Assembly: GCA_017431185.1 (NCBI GenBank)
Contig: JAFRLP010000235.1
Location: 1-13,453, forward strand
DNA: 13,453 nucleotides
Direction: 5' to 3'
Origin: Victivallales bacterium
Lineage (GTDB): Bacteria; Verrucomicrobiota; Lentisphaeria; Oligosphaerales; Oligosphaeraceae
Part shown: piece after piece, positions 1 through 6,479 of the stretch
How positions within the stretch are numbered: position 1 is the first letter of the stretch
How the letters are laid out: the number at the start of each line of letters is the position of its first letter
The notes under the pieces: generated by a model
Database searches by the model: none
What the model was told of the DNA's origin: nothing
Seen by the model: the letters and a program-made list of their open reading frames with translations, nothing else
Program-made: the position numbers and the translations under genes

Positions 1-125
1 GGAACAAGATGAAAAAATGCAGGTTTCATAGTGGATTCAAGTAGAAAATAGGCTAATATTTCACTGTAATGCAAATGACTAAACTACCAGCAATTCAATC
101 AGCGTAAAAAATTTCCTCTTGATGG

Positions 126-214
126 ATTGATGAAGAATCTGGTGCATGTGAAAGTCCTTTGGTAACTTTTTGCAGACTAATTGATGAAGAATCTGGTGCA
201 TGTGAAAGTCCTTT
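126..214. repeat. 35-bp direct repeat, two copies separated by 19 bp
   Basis: Copies at 126-160 and 180-214 are identical, beginning ATTGATGAAGAATCTGG and ending GAAAGTCCTTT, with a unique 19-base spacer between them (period 54). The second copy ends exactly one base before the stop codon of the regulator gene on the minus strand, so the pair lies in that gene's 3' flank. Each copy contains only a tiny AAAG-TC-CTTT dyad, too weak for a terminator. The rest of 1-214 is AT-rich and holds no gene I can support. Only two copies are present, so this is a local duplication and not an array. Confidence 0.9.
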
Positions 215-1336
215 TTAAACTCCTGCGTGGTCATTCATGATGACTTCCGGTTGCAGTTTTACCACCTGGGGCATCCTGAAATCGGGATTCAGCATTTCCG
301 CGAGTCCGATTTTCCCCATTTCCGTGTAAGGGATTTTCACCGTGGGAAAGAATTCTCCGGGCAGGGTGGCGAGGGCATCGTAGCCGGCAATCCCGATTTT
401 TTGAGTCATTCCCAGTTCTTCAATGGCCTTTTGGGCACCTAAGGCAAGGTAGTCATTGGCCGCGAAGATAAAGTCGGTCTTTTTTGATTTCAGGAAGTTG
501 AGTACAGTCTCGCGTGCAAAATCCATTTGGCCTGCAGCAGAACCAATGCTGACGGGATTGAGTATGGTCTGCGTGACTTTGACGCCGGCTGCTTTTGCGG
601 CATCCCGGACACCGCGTTCCCGTTCCCGATAGGTGATGTCATTGCACGCTTTCAACGAATGGGTGAAAAAGGAAACGGTCTTCGGCTGGTACTGCCCAAA
701 TACTCGTTCTGCCAGTCGGCAAGCGCCTCTGTAGTTGTCGTTGATGACCGCTGCCATGTTGTTCGGCAGCTTGTGGAAATCGTTCATTTCATAGTTCAGC
801 AGGAAAAAGCGTTTTTGCGGAAACGCCTTGGCCAGTTCAATGCCTTGATGAAAATACTCGGGATTCATAATGAAAACCCCCTTGAGGGCAAATTCCCTGC
901 TTTTGTCGCAGTGGCTGATGATTTGCTCGGGGCTGCCCTGCTCTTTTACATCGGATGGTAGCGGTATCGTCAAGGTCGGGACATTGCGACGGATGGATGT
1001 CTCCATGATTCCGACATACAACAAGGCATGGATGGGGTAGTTGATGGGATCAAGATTGCCCAGCACTCCGCAGATCGACTGTCTCTGAAACCGTTTCCCT
1101 GCTGCCACAAACGTACCCTTTTTGGGGCGGCGAAAGCAGAATCCTTCGTTGATCAGCGATTGCAACGCGAGGTCAGCCGTCCGCAGACTGACCCCGGCAT
1201 CCCTGGCGATTTGCGAAATCGGGGGAAGTTTTGACAGCGGTTCGAGCTGCCCACTCTGGATTGCCGCGGCAATCGTCTCCTTGACCTGCGTGTATTTTGC
1301 ATCCTCCGATGCTTCCGTTATCTGGAAATCTAACAT
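215..1336 (-). CDS. GntR/LacI-type transcriptional regulator (winged helix plus sugar-binding effector domain)
   Basis: This 373-residue DNA-binding regulator has a GntR winged helix at about residues 10-78 (LPPISQIARDAGVSLRTAD, then LINEGF and GTFVA). A LacI/periplasmic-binding-protein-like effector domain follows at about 88-365, with the usual landmarks GVFIMNP, FIFAANDYLALGAQKAIEELG and IGIAGYDAL. This arrangement is that of the AraR subgroup, which represses sugar-use genes until a sugar binds. The ATG at 1336 is preceded by AAAGG about eight bases upstream, which supports the start. The gene stands alone: its target could be a distant locus or its own promoter, since its leader carries an inverted repeat and iterons. 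No residue points to a specific sugar. The domain assignment is strong; ligand and regulon are unknown. Confidence 0.88.
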   Translation of the reverse strand: MLDFQITEASEDAKYTQVKETIAAAIQSGQLEPLSKLPPISQIARDAGVSLRTADLALQSLINEGFCFRRPKKGTFVAAGKRFQRQSICGVLGNLDPINYPIHALLYVGIMETSIRRNVPTLTIPLPSDVKEQGSPEQIISHCDKSREFALKGVFIMNPEYFHQGIELAKAFPQKRFFLLNYEMNDFHKLPNNMAAVINDNYRGACRLAERVFGQYQPKTVSFFTHSLKACNDITYRERERGVRDAAKAAGVKVTQTILNPVSIGSAAGQMDFARETVLNFLKSKKTDFIFAANDYLALGAQKAIEELGMTQKIGIAGYDALATLPGEFFPTVKIPYTEMGKIGLAEMLNPDFRMPQVVKLQPEVIMNDHAGV

Positions 1337-1351
1337 GGAACCGCCTTTGCG

Positions 1352-1367
1352 ACACCGTAACAGGTGT
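1352..1367. promoter_or_regulatory. Inverted repeat ACACC-N6-GGTGT in the regulator leader (candidate operator)
   Basis: Perfect 5-bp arms, ACACC (1352-1356) and GGTGT (1363-1367), flank GTAACA. The site lies 15 bases upstream of the regulator's start codon and downstream of its likely promoter. That position suits autorepression by the GntR/LacI-type protein, whose family often binds GT-N-AC-like palindromes. The arms are short and no second copy was noticed elsewhere in the window, so the operator role is inference. Confidence 0.35.
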
Positions 1368-1375
1368 ATGCATAA

Positions 1376-1411
1376 ATTATCACGATTATCCTGATTATCA
1401 AGATTACATCA
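1376..1411. repeat. Four 9-bp iterons (ATTATCNNG-like) upstream of the regulator
   Basis: Read on the plus strand the block is ATTATCACG, ATTATCCTG, ATTATCAAG and ATTACATCA, in exact 9-bp phase. Three units share ATTATCNNG and the fourth is degenerate. The block begins a few bases downstream of the proposed -10 element of the regulator gene. It may be protein-binding DNA or simply an AT-rich microrepeat. Confidence 0.55.
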
Positions 1412-1413
1412 AT

Positions 1414-1441
1414 AAAATAACGCAATTCCTGAAGATGTCAA
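1414..1441 (-). promoter_or_regulatory. Sigma70-like promoter of the GntR/LacI-type regulator
   Basis: On the minus strand a perfect TTGACA (1441-1436) is followed after 16 bases by TATTTT (1419-1414, four of six matches to TATAAT). Transcription would start near 1407 and give a leader of about 70 bases that includes the iterons and the inverted repeat. The -35 match is exact and the spacing acceptable; the -10 is mediocre. Confidence 0.5.
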
Positions 1442-1445
1442 GTCG

Positions 1446-1461
1446 CTTTTTTGCAAAAAAG
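1446..1461. other. Perfect 16-bp palindrome CTTTTTTGCAAAAAAG
   Basis: The two halves are fully complementary with no loop. It lies between the promoter of the regulator and the 3' end of the upstream ATPase/nuclease gene, both on the minus strand. It could act as a weak terminator for that gene or as a binding site for an A-tract-bending protein. It lacks the GC-rich stem of a normal intrinsic terminator. Confidence 0.4.
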
Positions 1462-1580
1462 TCGGTGTAACTATCAAGGGCGACGCTAATATTTGCAATG
1501 GTCAGCCTGAATAAGTGTTGATTTTCTCGAATCCATGACCGCTTATCATGAATTAGGATATTTGCCCTTTTGTCCTGTGG

Positions 1581-1799
1581 CTACGCCTGCTTCTCTACCA
1601 GGGTGTCGATGAGCTGGCGGGTCTGGCGGTCGAAGGCGAGTCCGACGAGCCAGACGGGGCGCTGCTGACCCAGATAGGGGGCGGCGTAGTTCTTCTGTTT
1701 GATCTGGTCCACGGCCTCCGCCGCAGTGCTGCCCACCTTTAGCTCGAACAGGTAGATGCCGCATGGGTGCTCGGCCACCAGGTCGGCTCGTCCGTCCGC
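1581..1799 (-). pseudogene. Separated C-terminal PD-(D/E)XK nuclease domain of the ATPase gene at 1800-3152
   Basis: This stretch continues the reading frame of the 1800-3152 gene without any shift, directly after its TAG. It encodes ADGRADLVAEHPCG, then IYLFELKVG, then DQIKQKNYAAPYLGQ. These are the hallmarks of the PDDEXK_9 nuclease core: GRAD (Asp457 in joined numbering), FELK (Glu470-x-Lys472) and the following Gln-containing helix. All catalytic residues therefore lie after the stop. The end (LVEKQA, TAG at 1581-1583) looks like a normal family C-terminus, giving a joined length of 523 residues, which suits the family. The only possible internal start is a GTG at 1776-1778 with no ribosome binding site, and it would lose the first catalytic Asp. 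I read this as the unexpressed tail of a recently broken gene, barring amber suppression or a sequencing error. Confidence 0.75.
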
Positions 1800-3152
1800 C
1801 TACTGTTCCTCCACGCGGCATTGGACTCCCTGCGAGCGTAGCAGCGTCATGAGGGCGCGCGCATAAGAGAACTCCTGGACGCGGGTCTCGCGTGGGCCGT
1901 AGGGCAGCGCTGCGTAGAGCGCCTTGAGGCCATCCAGGAAGGACTCCCATTTCCCAGTGAGCAGCTGCTTTCCCAGCGAGGTGACCCATGCGACGCTCCT
2001 GTCCGACATATAGGCTGCGGTCAGCGTGGCAAGGTCCTGGCGGACCTCCTCGTCCGGAACTCTCAGGTCATACGCCTGCGCGTATGGATTGTAGTCGGCG
2101 ATGGTGAGATAGCCGGTCTGGTAGAGCATGGGCACGGTGCGCAGCTCGTTCAGGTCGGTCATGTCGAAGTCGGACTCGGCGACTCCGCTGACATTCTCCA
2201 GGTCAACCGACAAGTACTCGTCGCGCCGGAGGAAGTTCATCAGCATGGAGGCCTTCCCCGTGGTCGTCCAGTAGTTGGAGAAAGTCCGCTTGGGTGAGTA
2301 CAGATTCATGCCGAGGGAGACAGGGTTGTACACCGTCTGCTCGGAACACTGCCCGAAGCGGTAGCCGTTGAACCATCGCTTGAGCTCTGCGCGGTACGCG
2401 CTGTACTCCATACCCATGATTTTCGCATGGGCGTGGAGGTGCTCGTCGAAGAACTCGTCCAGCTCCTCCTCGGTGTATCCGAGCATGGTGGCGCAGTCGT
2501 CCTCGAAGGAGAGGTCGATGAGGTTGGAGACTGCGGAGAAGACCGACATCTTGGTGAATTTCGAGACGCCCGTGATCATCAGGAAGCGGGTGCAGTCGGC
2601 TCGGTCCTTCATCTGCCCGTAGAAGCCGGCCAGGATTTCTCGCACCCGCTGTGCCTCGTCGGTCTTGTGCAGCAGCCGTGCCACGGGGTCGTCGTATTCG
2701 TCGATCAGGATGACCACACCCTTGCCCTTGTTCTTGGCGGAGAGCTCCTCAATGGCCAGGCCAAAATTGACGGACGGTGTTTCGCTCGGGTCGTATTCTC
2801 CACCCGCTTTGAGGATTGCCCTTCGAACGGTGGCAGGAAAATTCTGCTTGAACTCTTCCAACGAGCAGGAGGCGGCAAAGCTCAAGTTGAAATGCATGAC
2901 GGGGTATTTTTCCCATTCCCAGCCTTCCTTTTCGATGGCCAGATCCTCGAACAGTTCCTTGCGTGCCTCAAAAAGTGCCTGGAGTGTCGAGATCATCACG
3001 GACTTGCCGAAGCGCCGCGGACGCGCCAGGAAGAAACGGGCGTTCGGACCGACGGCCAGGCGGCGGAGGTACGCTGTCTTATCGACATAGACGCAGTGCT
3101 TTTCCCGCAATTCGCGGAACGAGTTGGTGTCGATGAGTATGGGTTTCGGCAT
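1800..3152 (-). CDS. AAA-ATPase_like family protein, truncated by an amber codon before its nuclease domain
   Basis: The 450-residue product is an orphan P-loop ATPase of the AAA-ATPase_like family, normally fused to a PDDEXK_9 nuclease domain. Visible motifs are the N-terminal FRELREKHCVYVDKT signature (12-26), the family Walker A RPRRFGKS (44-51), Walker B VVILIDEYDDP (146-156), the FLMITGVSKF strand and the YNPVSL/YWTTTGK stretch. A strong AGGAG lies eight bases before the ATG at 3152, so initiation is intact. The frame ends QCRVEEQ-TAG, six codons before the first nuclease residue, and continues in frame for 72 more codons. The coding sequence is visibly more GC-rich than its neighbours, which suggests separate acquisition. 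Function in this family is unproven; defence or mobile-element roles are speculation. The truncated ATPase half could still be made. Confidence 0.85.
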   Translation of the reverse strand: MPKPILIDTNSFRELREKHCVYVDKTAYLRRLAVGPNARFFLARPRRFGKSVMISTLQALFEARKELFEDLAIEKEGWEWEKYPVMHFNLSFAASCSLEEFKQNFPATVRRAILKAGGEYDPSETPSVNFGLAIEELSAKNKGKGVVILIDEYDDPVARLLHKTDEAQRVREILAGFYGQMKDRADCTRFLMITGVSKFTKMSVFSAVSNLIDLSFEDDCATMLGYTEEELDEFFDEHLHAHAKIMGMEYSAYRAELKRWFNGYRFGQCSEQTVYNPVSLGMNLYSPKRTFSNYWTTTGKASMLMNFLRRDEYLSVDLENVSGVAESDFDMTDLNELRTVPMLYQTGYLTIADYNPYAQAYDLRVPDEEVRQDLATLTAAYMSDRSVAWVTSLGKQLLTGKWESFLDGLKALYAALPYGPRETRVQEFSYARALMTLLRSQGVQCRVEEQ

Positions 3153-3227
3153 GGTGGCATCTCCTGGTGAATATCTGCTGTGGTACTTTTGTCTCCCTGC
3201 ATTCCATGCTCTTCCTGAACATTGGTT

Positions 3228-3506
3228 TTAATATAGCAGGCGTTTAGAGTTACACAAGCCAGATGGCATTTTTTCCCTGCAGAACTGCTCCAGTTTAAGG
3301 GAAAGTGACATGCGCCTGGCCGTCGTCTGGAATTGAAGCCGCACTCCTGCCGAGCAATACGCCCGAATCAACCATGCCTCGTTCCTGCGATAGAAGTCCA
3401 GCAGTCTCTCGCTCATGCGCATGGGCAGAACGCCGTCTTCTGTCTGCTGAAGACTGTATATTCCATGGAAGAGTTCCTCTCTTCCTGCGAGAGTCACATC
3501 ATGCAT
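3228..3506 (-). pseudogene. Remnant resembling the N-terminal domain of an SGNH/GDSL-type esterase
   Basis: The 92-codon frame contains REELFHGIYSLQQTEDGVLP, then MRMSERLLDFYRRNEAWLIR and AGVRLQFQT. This resembles the N-terminal beta-sandwich that precedes the catalytic SGNH domain in esterases of Lentisphaerota-like bacteria. After about residue 72 (LSLKL) the resemblance stops, the tail looks random, and no GDS, GxND or DxxH catalytic block follows. The reading frame ends about 75 bases before the start of the next gene. The ribosome binding site before the ATG at 3506 is poor. I interpret it as a 3'-truncated relic, perhaps cut when the GC-rich ATPase gene arrived. The family recognition is from memory and moderate; a short orphan gene is the alternative. 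Confidence 0.42.
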
Positions 3507-3862
3507 TTTTCATTTCTTTGCGTTAATTGCCTTTGGAAATTACTATTTATGCAACTTTCTTAATACAGCAGTGGCCGTCGTAGGACTTGCCTGTTGAGCT
3601 ACGGCGTTCTCACTTTTGGTGCATTCTGTCCCCTTATTTTGCTTTCTTGTTTGCCTTCGCCTAATATATCACCATTTTGAAATTAAGCGAGTTAACGTTG
3701 CAATTTTTCTTATTTTGTGAGTTTTTGTAATCTTAACAAGGTTCTTTTGGTACACGACACCATCATGTTTGGGAAGGCTTGTTTGGCTTTGCAGGCCATG
3801 CAGCTCTGCAGGACAAATCGTGTTTATTGGATTGTTTGCGGGCCGTGGTCTTGACAATATGG
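3507..3862. other. 356-bp AT-rich intergenic region with one imperfect hairpin
   Basis: No credible gene is visible here. A 62-codon frame on the minus strand at 3669-3857 has no ribosome binding site and random-looking composition. The only structure is an imperfect inverted repeat at 3574-3605, GCCGTCGTAG paired with CTACGGC and interrupted by a bulge, with a loop of about 15 bases. It is not followed by a T-run on the minus strand, so it is not a clear terminator for the DUF4143-type gene that ends at 3863. The remainder, especially 3660-3740, is T-rich and featureless. Confidence 0.5.
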
Positions 3863-5179
3863 TTATATTCTGTCAATTAGGAACTTCCAAGCAGGCACCA
3901 CTCTGATGCCATTCTCCAGTTCCCGCTCCGTGTCCCAGGTCACGATGGTTGTTTCGACCGCACCGATGTATTGTGCGGCGGACTTCAAGGCGCGCAATTC
4001 ACGCTCAAGCGTTGCCGGCTCGTTCAATTCATAGCTCACCTGATATAGATGGTATTCACGGTCGTATTTGTGATAGGCAATGAAATCGACTTCAAATCCA
4101 TCACGGGTGACAAGGTATTCAATCTCGAAGTTCTTTCGTCTAAGATGAAGGAAAACAAGGTTTTCAAGCAAATGTCCCCTGTCCGCGGCTCGCTTTGTGT
4201 TCAAAGCACGAATCATTCCAATGTCCACCAGATAGATTTTGGGAGGATTGACCTGCCTCTGGGCCATTGAATCCGAGTGATAGGGCACGGAATAGAACAT
4301 ATAGGCATTGCAGAAGCAGGTGATATAGTCGGTAATTGCCTCGCGGTCAGCTTTATAGCCGTTGCTTTTGAGTTCATTATAGAGGGCATTTGCGGACATT
4401 TTGCCACATGGGGTATGGAAGGCCTTGAGCATGATGTACTTCAAGGCACTCACATTGGTAATGCCATAGCGTTCGACAACATCTCTAAAAAGAACCTCAT
4501 TTGCATAGCCTTGCAACTTCGCGGCCCAGATTTCCCCTGAACAATTCTGGACTTCTGGGAAACCACCGATCTGAAAATAGCGGTCGAGCGCATGTTTTAT
4601 CAAATGGCTGGCTTTGCTTCCTGGCATAGAAGGGATGCTGTCCATTATGGAATGAAAACGCATAAACTCTGCCAGAGACAGCGGAAACATCTCTGTTTCG
4701 ATAGAACGCCCTCGCATGACCGTCGATATCTCCCTGGAAAGCAGCTTCGACGATGAGCCTGTAAGAAACACTTGTATCTTTCCAGAATCTATGATGCGTC
4801 TGACAAACACCTCCCATTTGTCAATGTCCTGAATCTCATCAAGGAAGAAATAGCACTGGTGCTGATGATTTTCTGGATGGGCTTCATAGAAAATCTCAGG
4901 AATGAGGCTCAAATCCTGCAAGGTCATCCCATCAAGACGGTCATCGTCAAGATTTAAATAAAGTATTCTCTCCAAAGGAGTTCCATTGGAAACTAAATCA
5001 CTGATCTTCTGGTAAACCCGGTATGTCTTTCCTGTACGACGCATGCCAACCAATATGGATGCATTGCGTTCCATCTCATTTACGATGCCGTCACGTCTGC
5101 TCATTTTAGGCAGGACAGTATCGTAGAAGTCCATTATCAACTCGGTAAGTGCTTCTCTCATTCTCTTTGTCTCCAACAT
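3863..5179 (-). CDS. ATP-binding protein with AAA_14 and DUF4143 domains
   Basis: This 438-residue orphan ATPase starts with a P-loop domain: Walker A GMRRTGKT (45-52), Walker B YFFLDEIQ (110-117) and the sensor strand VFLTGSSS. Next comes the RGRSIETEMFPLSLAEF element and GGFPEV, both typical of the AAA_14/DUF4143 family. The C-terminal DUF4143 part has YLVDIGMIRAL, GHLLENLVFLHLRR and GFEVDFIAY, then LYQVSYEL, the degenerate nuclease-like fold of this family with Gln-Val where an active enzyme has Glu-x-Lys. Length is normal and the gene is intact. The start is uncertain because a 20-bp tandem duplication covers it: the ATG at 5179 gives MLETKRMREA, while an ATG at 5161 (MREAL) has GGAG about ten bases upstream and may be the original start. 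The cellular role of the family is unknown. Confidence 0.85.
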   Translation of the reverse strand: MLETKRMREALTELIMDFYDTVLPKMSRRDGIVNEMERNASILVGMRRTGKTYRVYQKISDLVSNGTPLERILYLNLDDDRLDGMTLQDLSLIPEIFYEAHPENHQHQCYFFLDEIQDIDKWEVFVRRIIDSGKIQVFLTGSSSKLLSREISTVMRGRSIETEMFPLSLAEFMRFHSIMDSIPSMPGSKASHLIKHALDRYFQIGGFPEVQNCSGEIWAAKLQGYANEVLFRDVVERYGITNVSALKYIMLKAFHTPCGKMSANALYNELKSNGYKADREAITDYITCFCNAYMFYSVPYHSDSMAQRQVNPPKIYLVDIGMIRALNTKRAADRGHLLENLVFLHLRRKNFEIEYLVTRDGFEVDFIAYHKYDREYHLYQVSYELNEPATLERELRALKSAAQYIGAVETTIVTWDTERELENGIRVVPAWKFLIDRI

Positions 5180-5200
5180 ATTCTCTTTGTCTCCAACATA
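5161..5200. repeat. Perfect 20-bp tandem duplication over a start codon
   Basis: TTCTCTTTGTCTCCAACATA occurs at 5161-5180 and again at 5181-5200 with no gap. On the minus strand each copy carries ATG TTG GAG ACA AAG AGA. The downstream ATG (5179) opens the DUF4143-type ATPase. The upstream ATG (5199) is in another frame and runs only 13 codons before TGA. The duplication therefore doubles the start-codon region and its GGAG and creates a tiny overlapping upstream reading frame. Confidence 0.95.
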
Positions 5201-5258
5201 ATCGTTGCAGTTGCAAGTTCCTCTCTAAAATAGCATCATTTGATGAATTGGCAAATCA

Positions 5259-5314
5259 ATCTGCGGAAATTTTCCGCAGATATCTTGTATAATCTGCGGA
5301 AAATTTCCGCAGAT
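5259..5314. repeat. Twin 23-bp palindromes in mutually inverted orientation, 33 bp apart
   Basis: The elements at 5259-5281 and 5292-5314 both have arms ATCTGCGGAAA / TTTCCGCAGAT around one asymmetric central base. The second is the exact reverse complement of the first. Starts are 33 bp apart, close to three helical turns, so both centres would face the same side of the DNA. They sit 80-135 bases upstream of the DUF4143-type ATPase gene. They could be paired operators, foldback hairpins or members of a dispersed intergenic palindromic repeat family. The sequence match is exact; the role is inference. Confidence 0.85.
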
Positions 5315-5347
5315 TTCGGAACGGATTCTATTGGGAAACTGGGGTAG

Positions 5348-5367
5348 CGGCGGCATCTTCACCGCCG
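5348..5367. terminator. GC-rich hairpin downstream of the AraC gene (weak terminator candidate)
   Basis: CGGCGG (5348-5353) pairs with CCGCCG (5362-5367) around an 8-base loop, with a possible extra G-T pair. It lies about 115 bases past the AraC stop codon on the minus strand. No T-run follows in that direction, so it is not a classical intrinsic terminator. Confidence 0.25.
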
Positions 5368-5481
5368 TTTCCATCCACGGGGGCTGAGCCATCGCGGGCA
5401 GGTTGGATGCTGGGGTTCTGCAGGCCAGTACGATTGGAGGACGAGATTTTTGCAACACATCTAAAAAGGTGGAGCCAGTGA

Positions 5482-6366
5482 TTATGGCGTGGGTTCCTCC
5501 TGTTCGCTCTGGTGGCGGGCCTGCTGTGGGGTGCAATTGAAGTGTGCCCTAAATTTCCGGCAGAAGTAAGTGGAACTGTTGAAGCCGCTGGCGTATGCGA
5601 TTTCGTCAATGTGGCTTCTGGTTGTCTTGAGCAGGTTCAAGGCATGGCGAAGACGCAGGCGGTTCAGGTAGTCGAGCGGGGTGTATCCTGTGCTCTGGTG
5701 GAATATCCTGAAGAATTGCCGCTGTGACATGAAAGCCATCTCCGCCAGAGTTCTCATGCGGATGTTGGAGGTGAAGTGCTTGTTGATGTAGGAAACCGCT
5801 TTCACGATTTTGAATTGTTCGGCGTTGCTTTTTCTTCCGGTCGTATGCAACTGACGAAGAAGTAGAACGAGAATCTCCGTGAATTTTGCCATACTGCAAA
5901 GGATGGTTCCCGGTTGCGCCCCCAGAAGTTCCTCGGAGAGCTCATGGATTTTCCGCGTCAACGGAGCCAATTCCGCAGGTTCAAGATGGGCTATCGGATT
6001 GGCGGAGCAGCGGATGGACTGCTTTTCCAGCGGAAACAAAGTCCTGAAATGGGGAAGCTCTTCGCCGTCAAGCAGAGGAAAGGGAAGTTTCTGGCTTTTA
6101 TACAGGATATTGATGACACCCAAAGACTTGGTATTCTGGTAGGAGTGGTGATAGCCCGGATGAATGAGCAGGACATCCCCAGCCGAAATATGCACGTTGC
6201 TCTTCTCGAAGAGGTAGTCTCCTTCCCCAGAAGTGACGACCGTCAGTTCGGAACAGTTGTGGGAATGGGGACGGTCGGCGGTCTGGCTTTCCTTTGACAT
6301 GTCCACCACGCACAGAGGCAGTTCCCTGTATTGATGGTAGGTCTCCAACTGGTAGATGTTGTTCAT
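5482..6366 (-). CDS. AraC-family transcriptional regulator with cupin sensor domain
   Basis: This 294-residue protein is probably the activator of the divergent glycan operon. The N-terminal cupin-type sensor (about 10-150) has HSHNCSEL (34-41) and GEGDYLF followed by GDVLLIHPGYHHSY, typical of sugar-responsive AraC proteins. The C-terminal double helix-turn-helix covers about 190-285: IRMRTLAEMAFMSQRQFFRIF, and then IDEIAYASGFNSSTYFCRKFR with the family-typical FR..F.C.P ending. A longer frame opens at 6423, but the ATG at 6366 has a strong AGAGGAA seven to eight bases upstream and begins at the usual point (MNNIYQLE), so I chose it. It is transcribed away from the pseudopilin gene with about 290 bp between starts, the usual arrangement of a local regulator and its target. 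The inducer is unknown. Confidence 0.9.
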   Translation of the reverse strand: MNNIYQLETYHQYRELPLCVVDMSKESQTADRPHSHNCSELTVVTSGEGDYLFEKSNVHISAGDVLLIHPGYHHSYQNTKSLGVINILYKSQKLPFPLLDGEELPHFRTLFPLEKQSIRCSANPIAHLEPAELAPLTRKIHELSEELLGAQPGTILCSMAKFTEILVLLLRQLHTTGRKSNAEQFKIVKAVSYINKHFTSNIRMRTLAEMAFMSQRQFFRIFHQSTGYTPLDYLNRLRLRHALNLLKTTRSHIDEIAYASGFNSSTYFCRKFRAHFNCTPQQARHQSEQEEPTP

Positions 6367-6437
6367 TCGCGTTCCTCTCCAATGCCCGTGGAAGGTCTCT
6401 TTGGCATGATGGGATACCCTCATGTGGATTTGGCATA

Positions 6438-6465
6438 AATGTACGATAATTATTTATTTTTTCAA
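6438..6465 (-). promoter_or_regulatory. Candidate promoter of the AraC gene
   Basis: On the minus strand TTGAAA (6465-6460) is followed after 16 bases by TACATT (6443-6438). Transcription would begin near 6431 and give a leader of about 65 bases before the start at 6366. The -35 is good, the -10 moderate. No equally convincing promoter was found for the plus-strand operon in the same 290-bp gap, as expected for an activator-dependent promoter. Confidence 0.4.
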
Positions 6466-6479
6466 TTGAGTTTTGAAAA
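6459..6479. promoter_or_regulatory. Inverted repeat TTTTCAA-N7-TTGAAAA overlapping the AraC -35 region
   Basis: Perfect 7-bp arms at 6459-6465 and 6473-6479 are separated by seven bases. The left arm overlaps the proposed -35 element of the AraC gene. It is a plausible binding site for a dimeric regulator in the divergent control region. AraC proteins usually prefer direct repeats, so another regulator is possible. Confidence 0.35.

Larger units (their letters stand above)
5180..5481. other. 302-bp intergenic region between the AraC gene and the ATPase gene
   Basis: No gene is supported. The region holds, from right to left, the 3' flank of the AraC gene, a GC-rich hairpin (5348-5367), two 23-bp palindromes (5259-5314) and the upstream copy of the 20-bp duplication. 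Any promoter for the ATPase gene must lie here on the minus strand, but I see no convincing -35/-10 pair. Confidence 0.6.

Noticed and set aside
126..214. Possible start of a CRISPR array
   Set aside because: Only two repeats, a 19-bp spacer and no cas genes; spacing and number fit a simple duplication.
1546..1989. 147-codon minus-strand frame overlapping the ATPase/nuclease junction
   Set aside because: Low-complexity Arg/Gly/Pro-rich composition and overlap with conserved nuclease residues in another frame show it is a shadow.
2427..3170. Long open frame on the plus strand opposite the ATPase gene
   Set aside because: It is the antisense shadow of a GC-rich gene with clear Walker motifs and has no recognisable domain.
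3574..3605. tRNA-like look (GTAGCTCAACAGGC on the minus strand)
   Set aside because: Only a D-arm-like stretch; no anticodon arm, T-arm or acceptor stem can be folded around it.
3669..3857. Small 62-codon minus-strand frame
   Set aside because: No ribosome binding site, no domain or signal, random composition.
5286..5293. Perfect TATAAT preceded by TTG on the plus strand between the two palindromes
   Set aside because: No matching -35 and no plus-strand gene for more than 1.3 kb; likely chance in AT-rich DNA.
5225..5536. 103-codon minus-strand frame crossing the palindromes
   Set aside because: It overlaps the AraC 3' end and consists of translated palindromes and GC hairpin; repeated CGNFPQI/CGKFPQI is a by-product of the repeats.
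6367..6423. Earlier ATG for the AraC gene at 6423
   Set aside because: The extra 19 residues are not family-like and the ATG at 6366 has a much stronger ribosome binding site.
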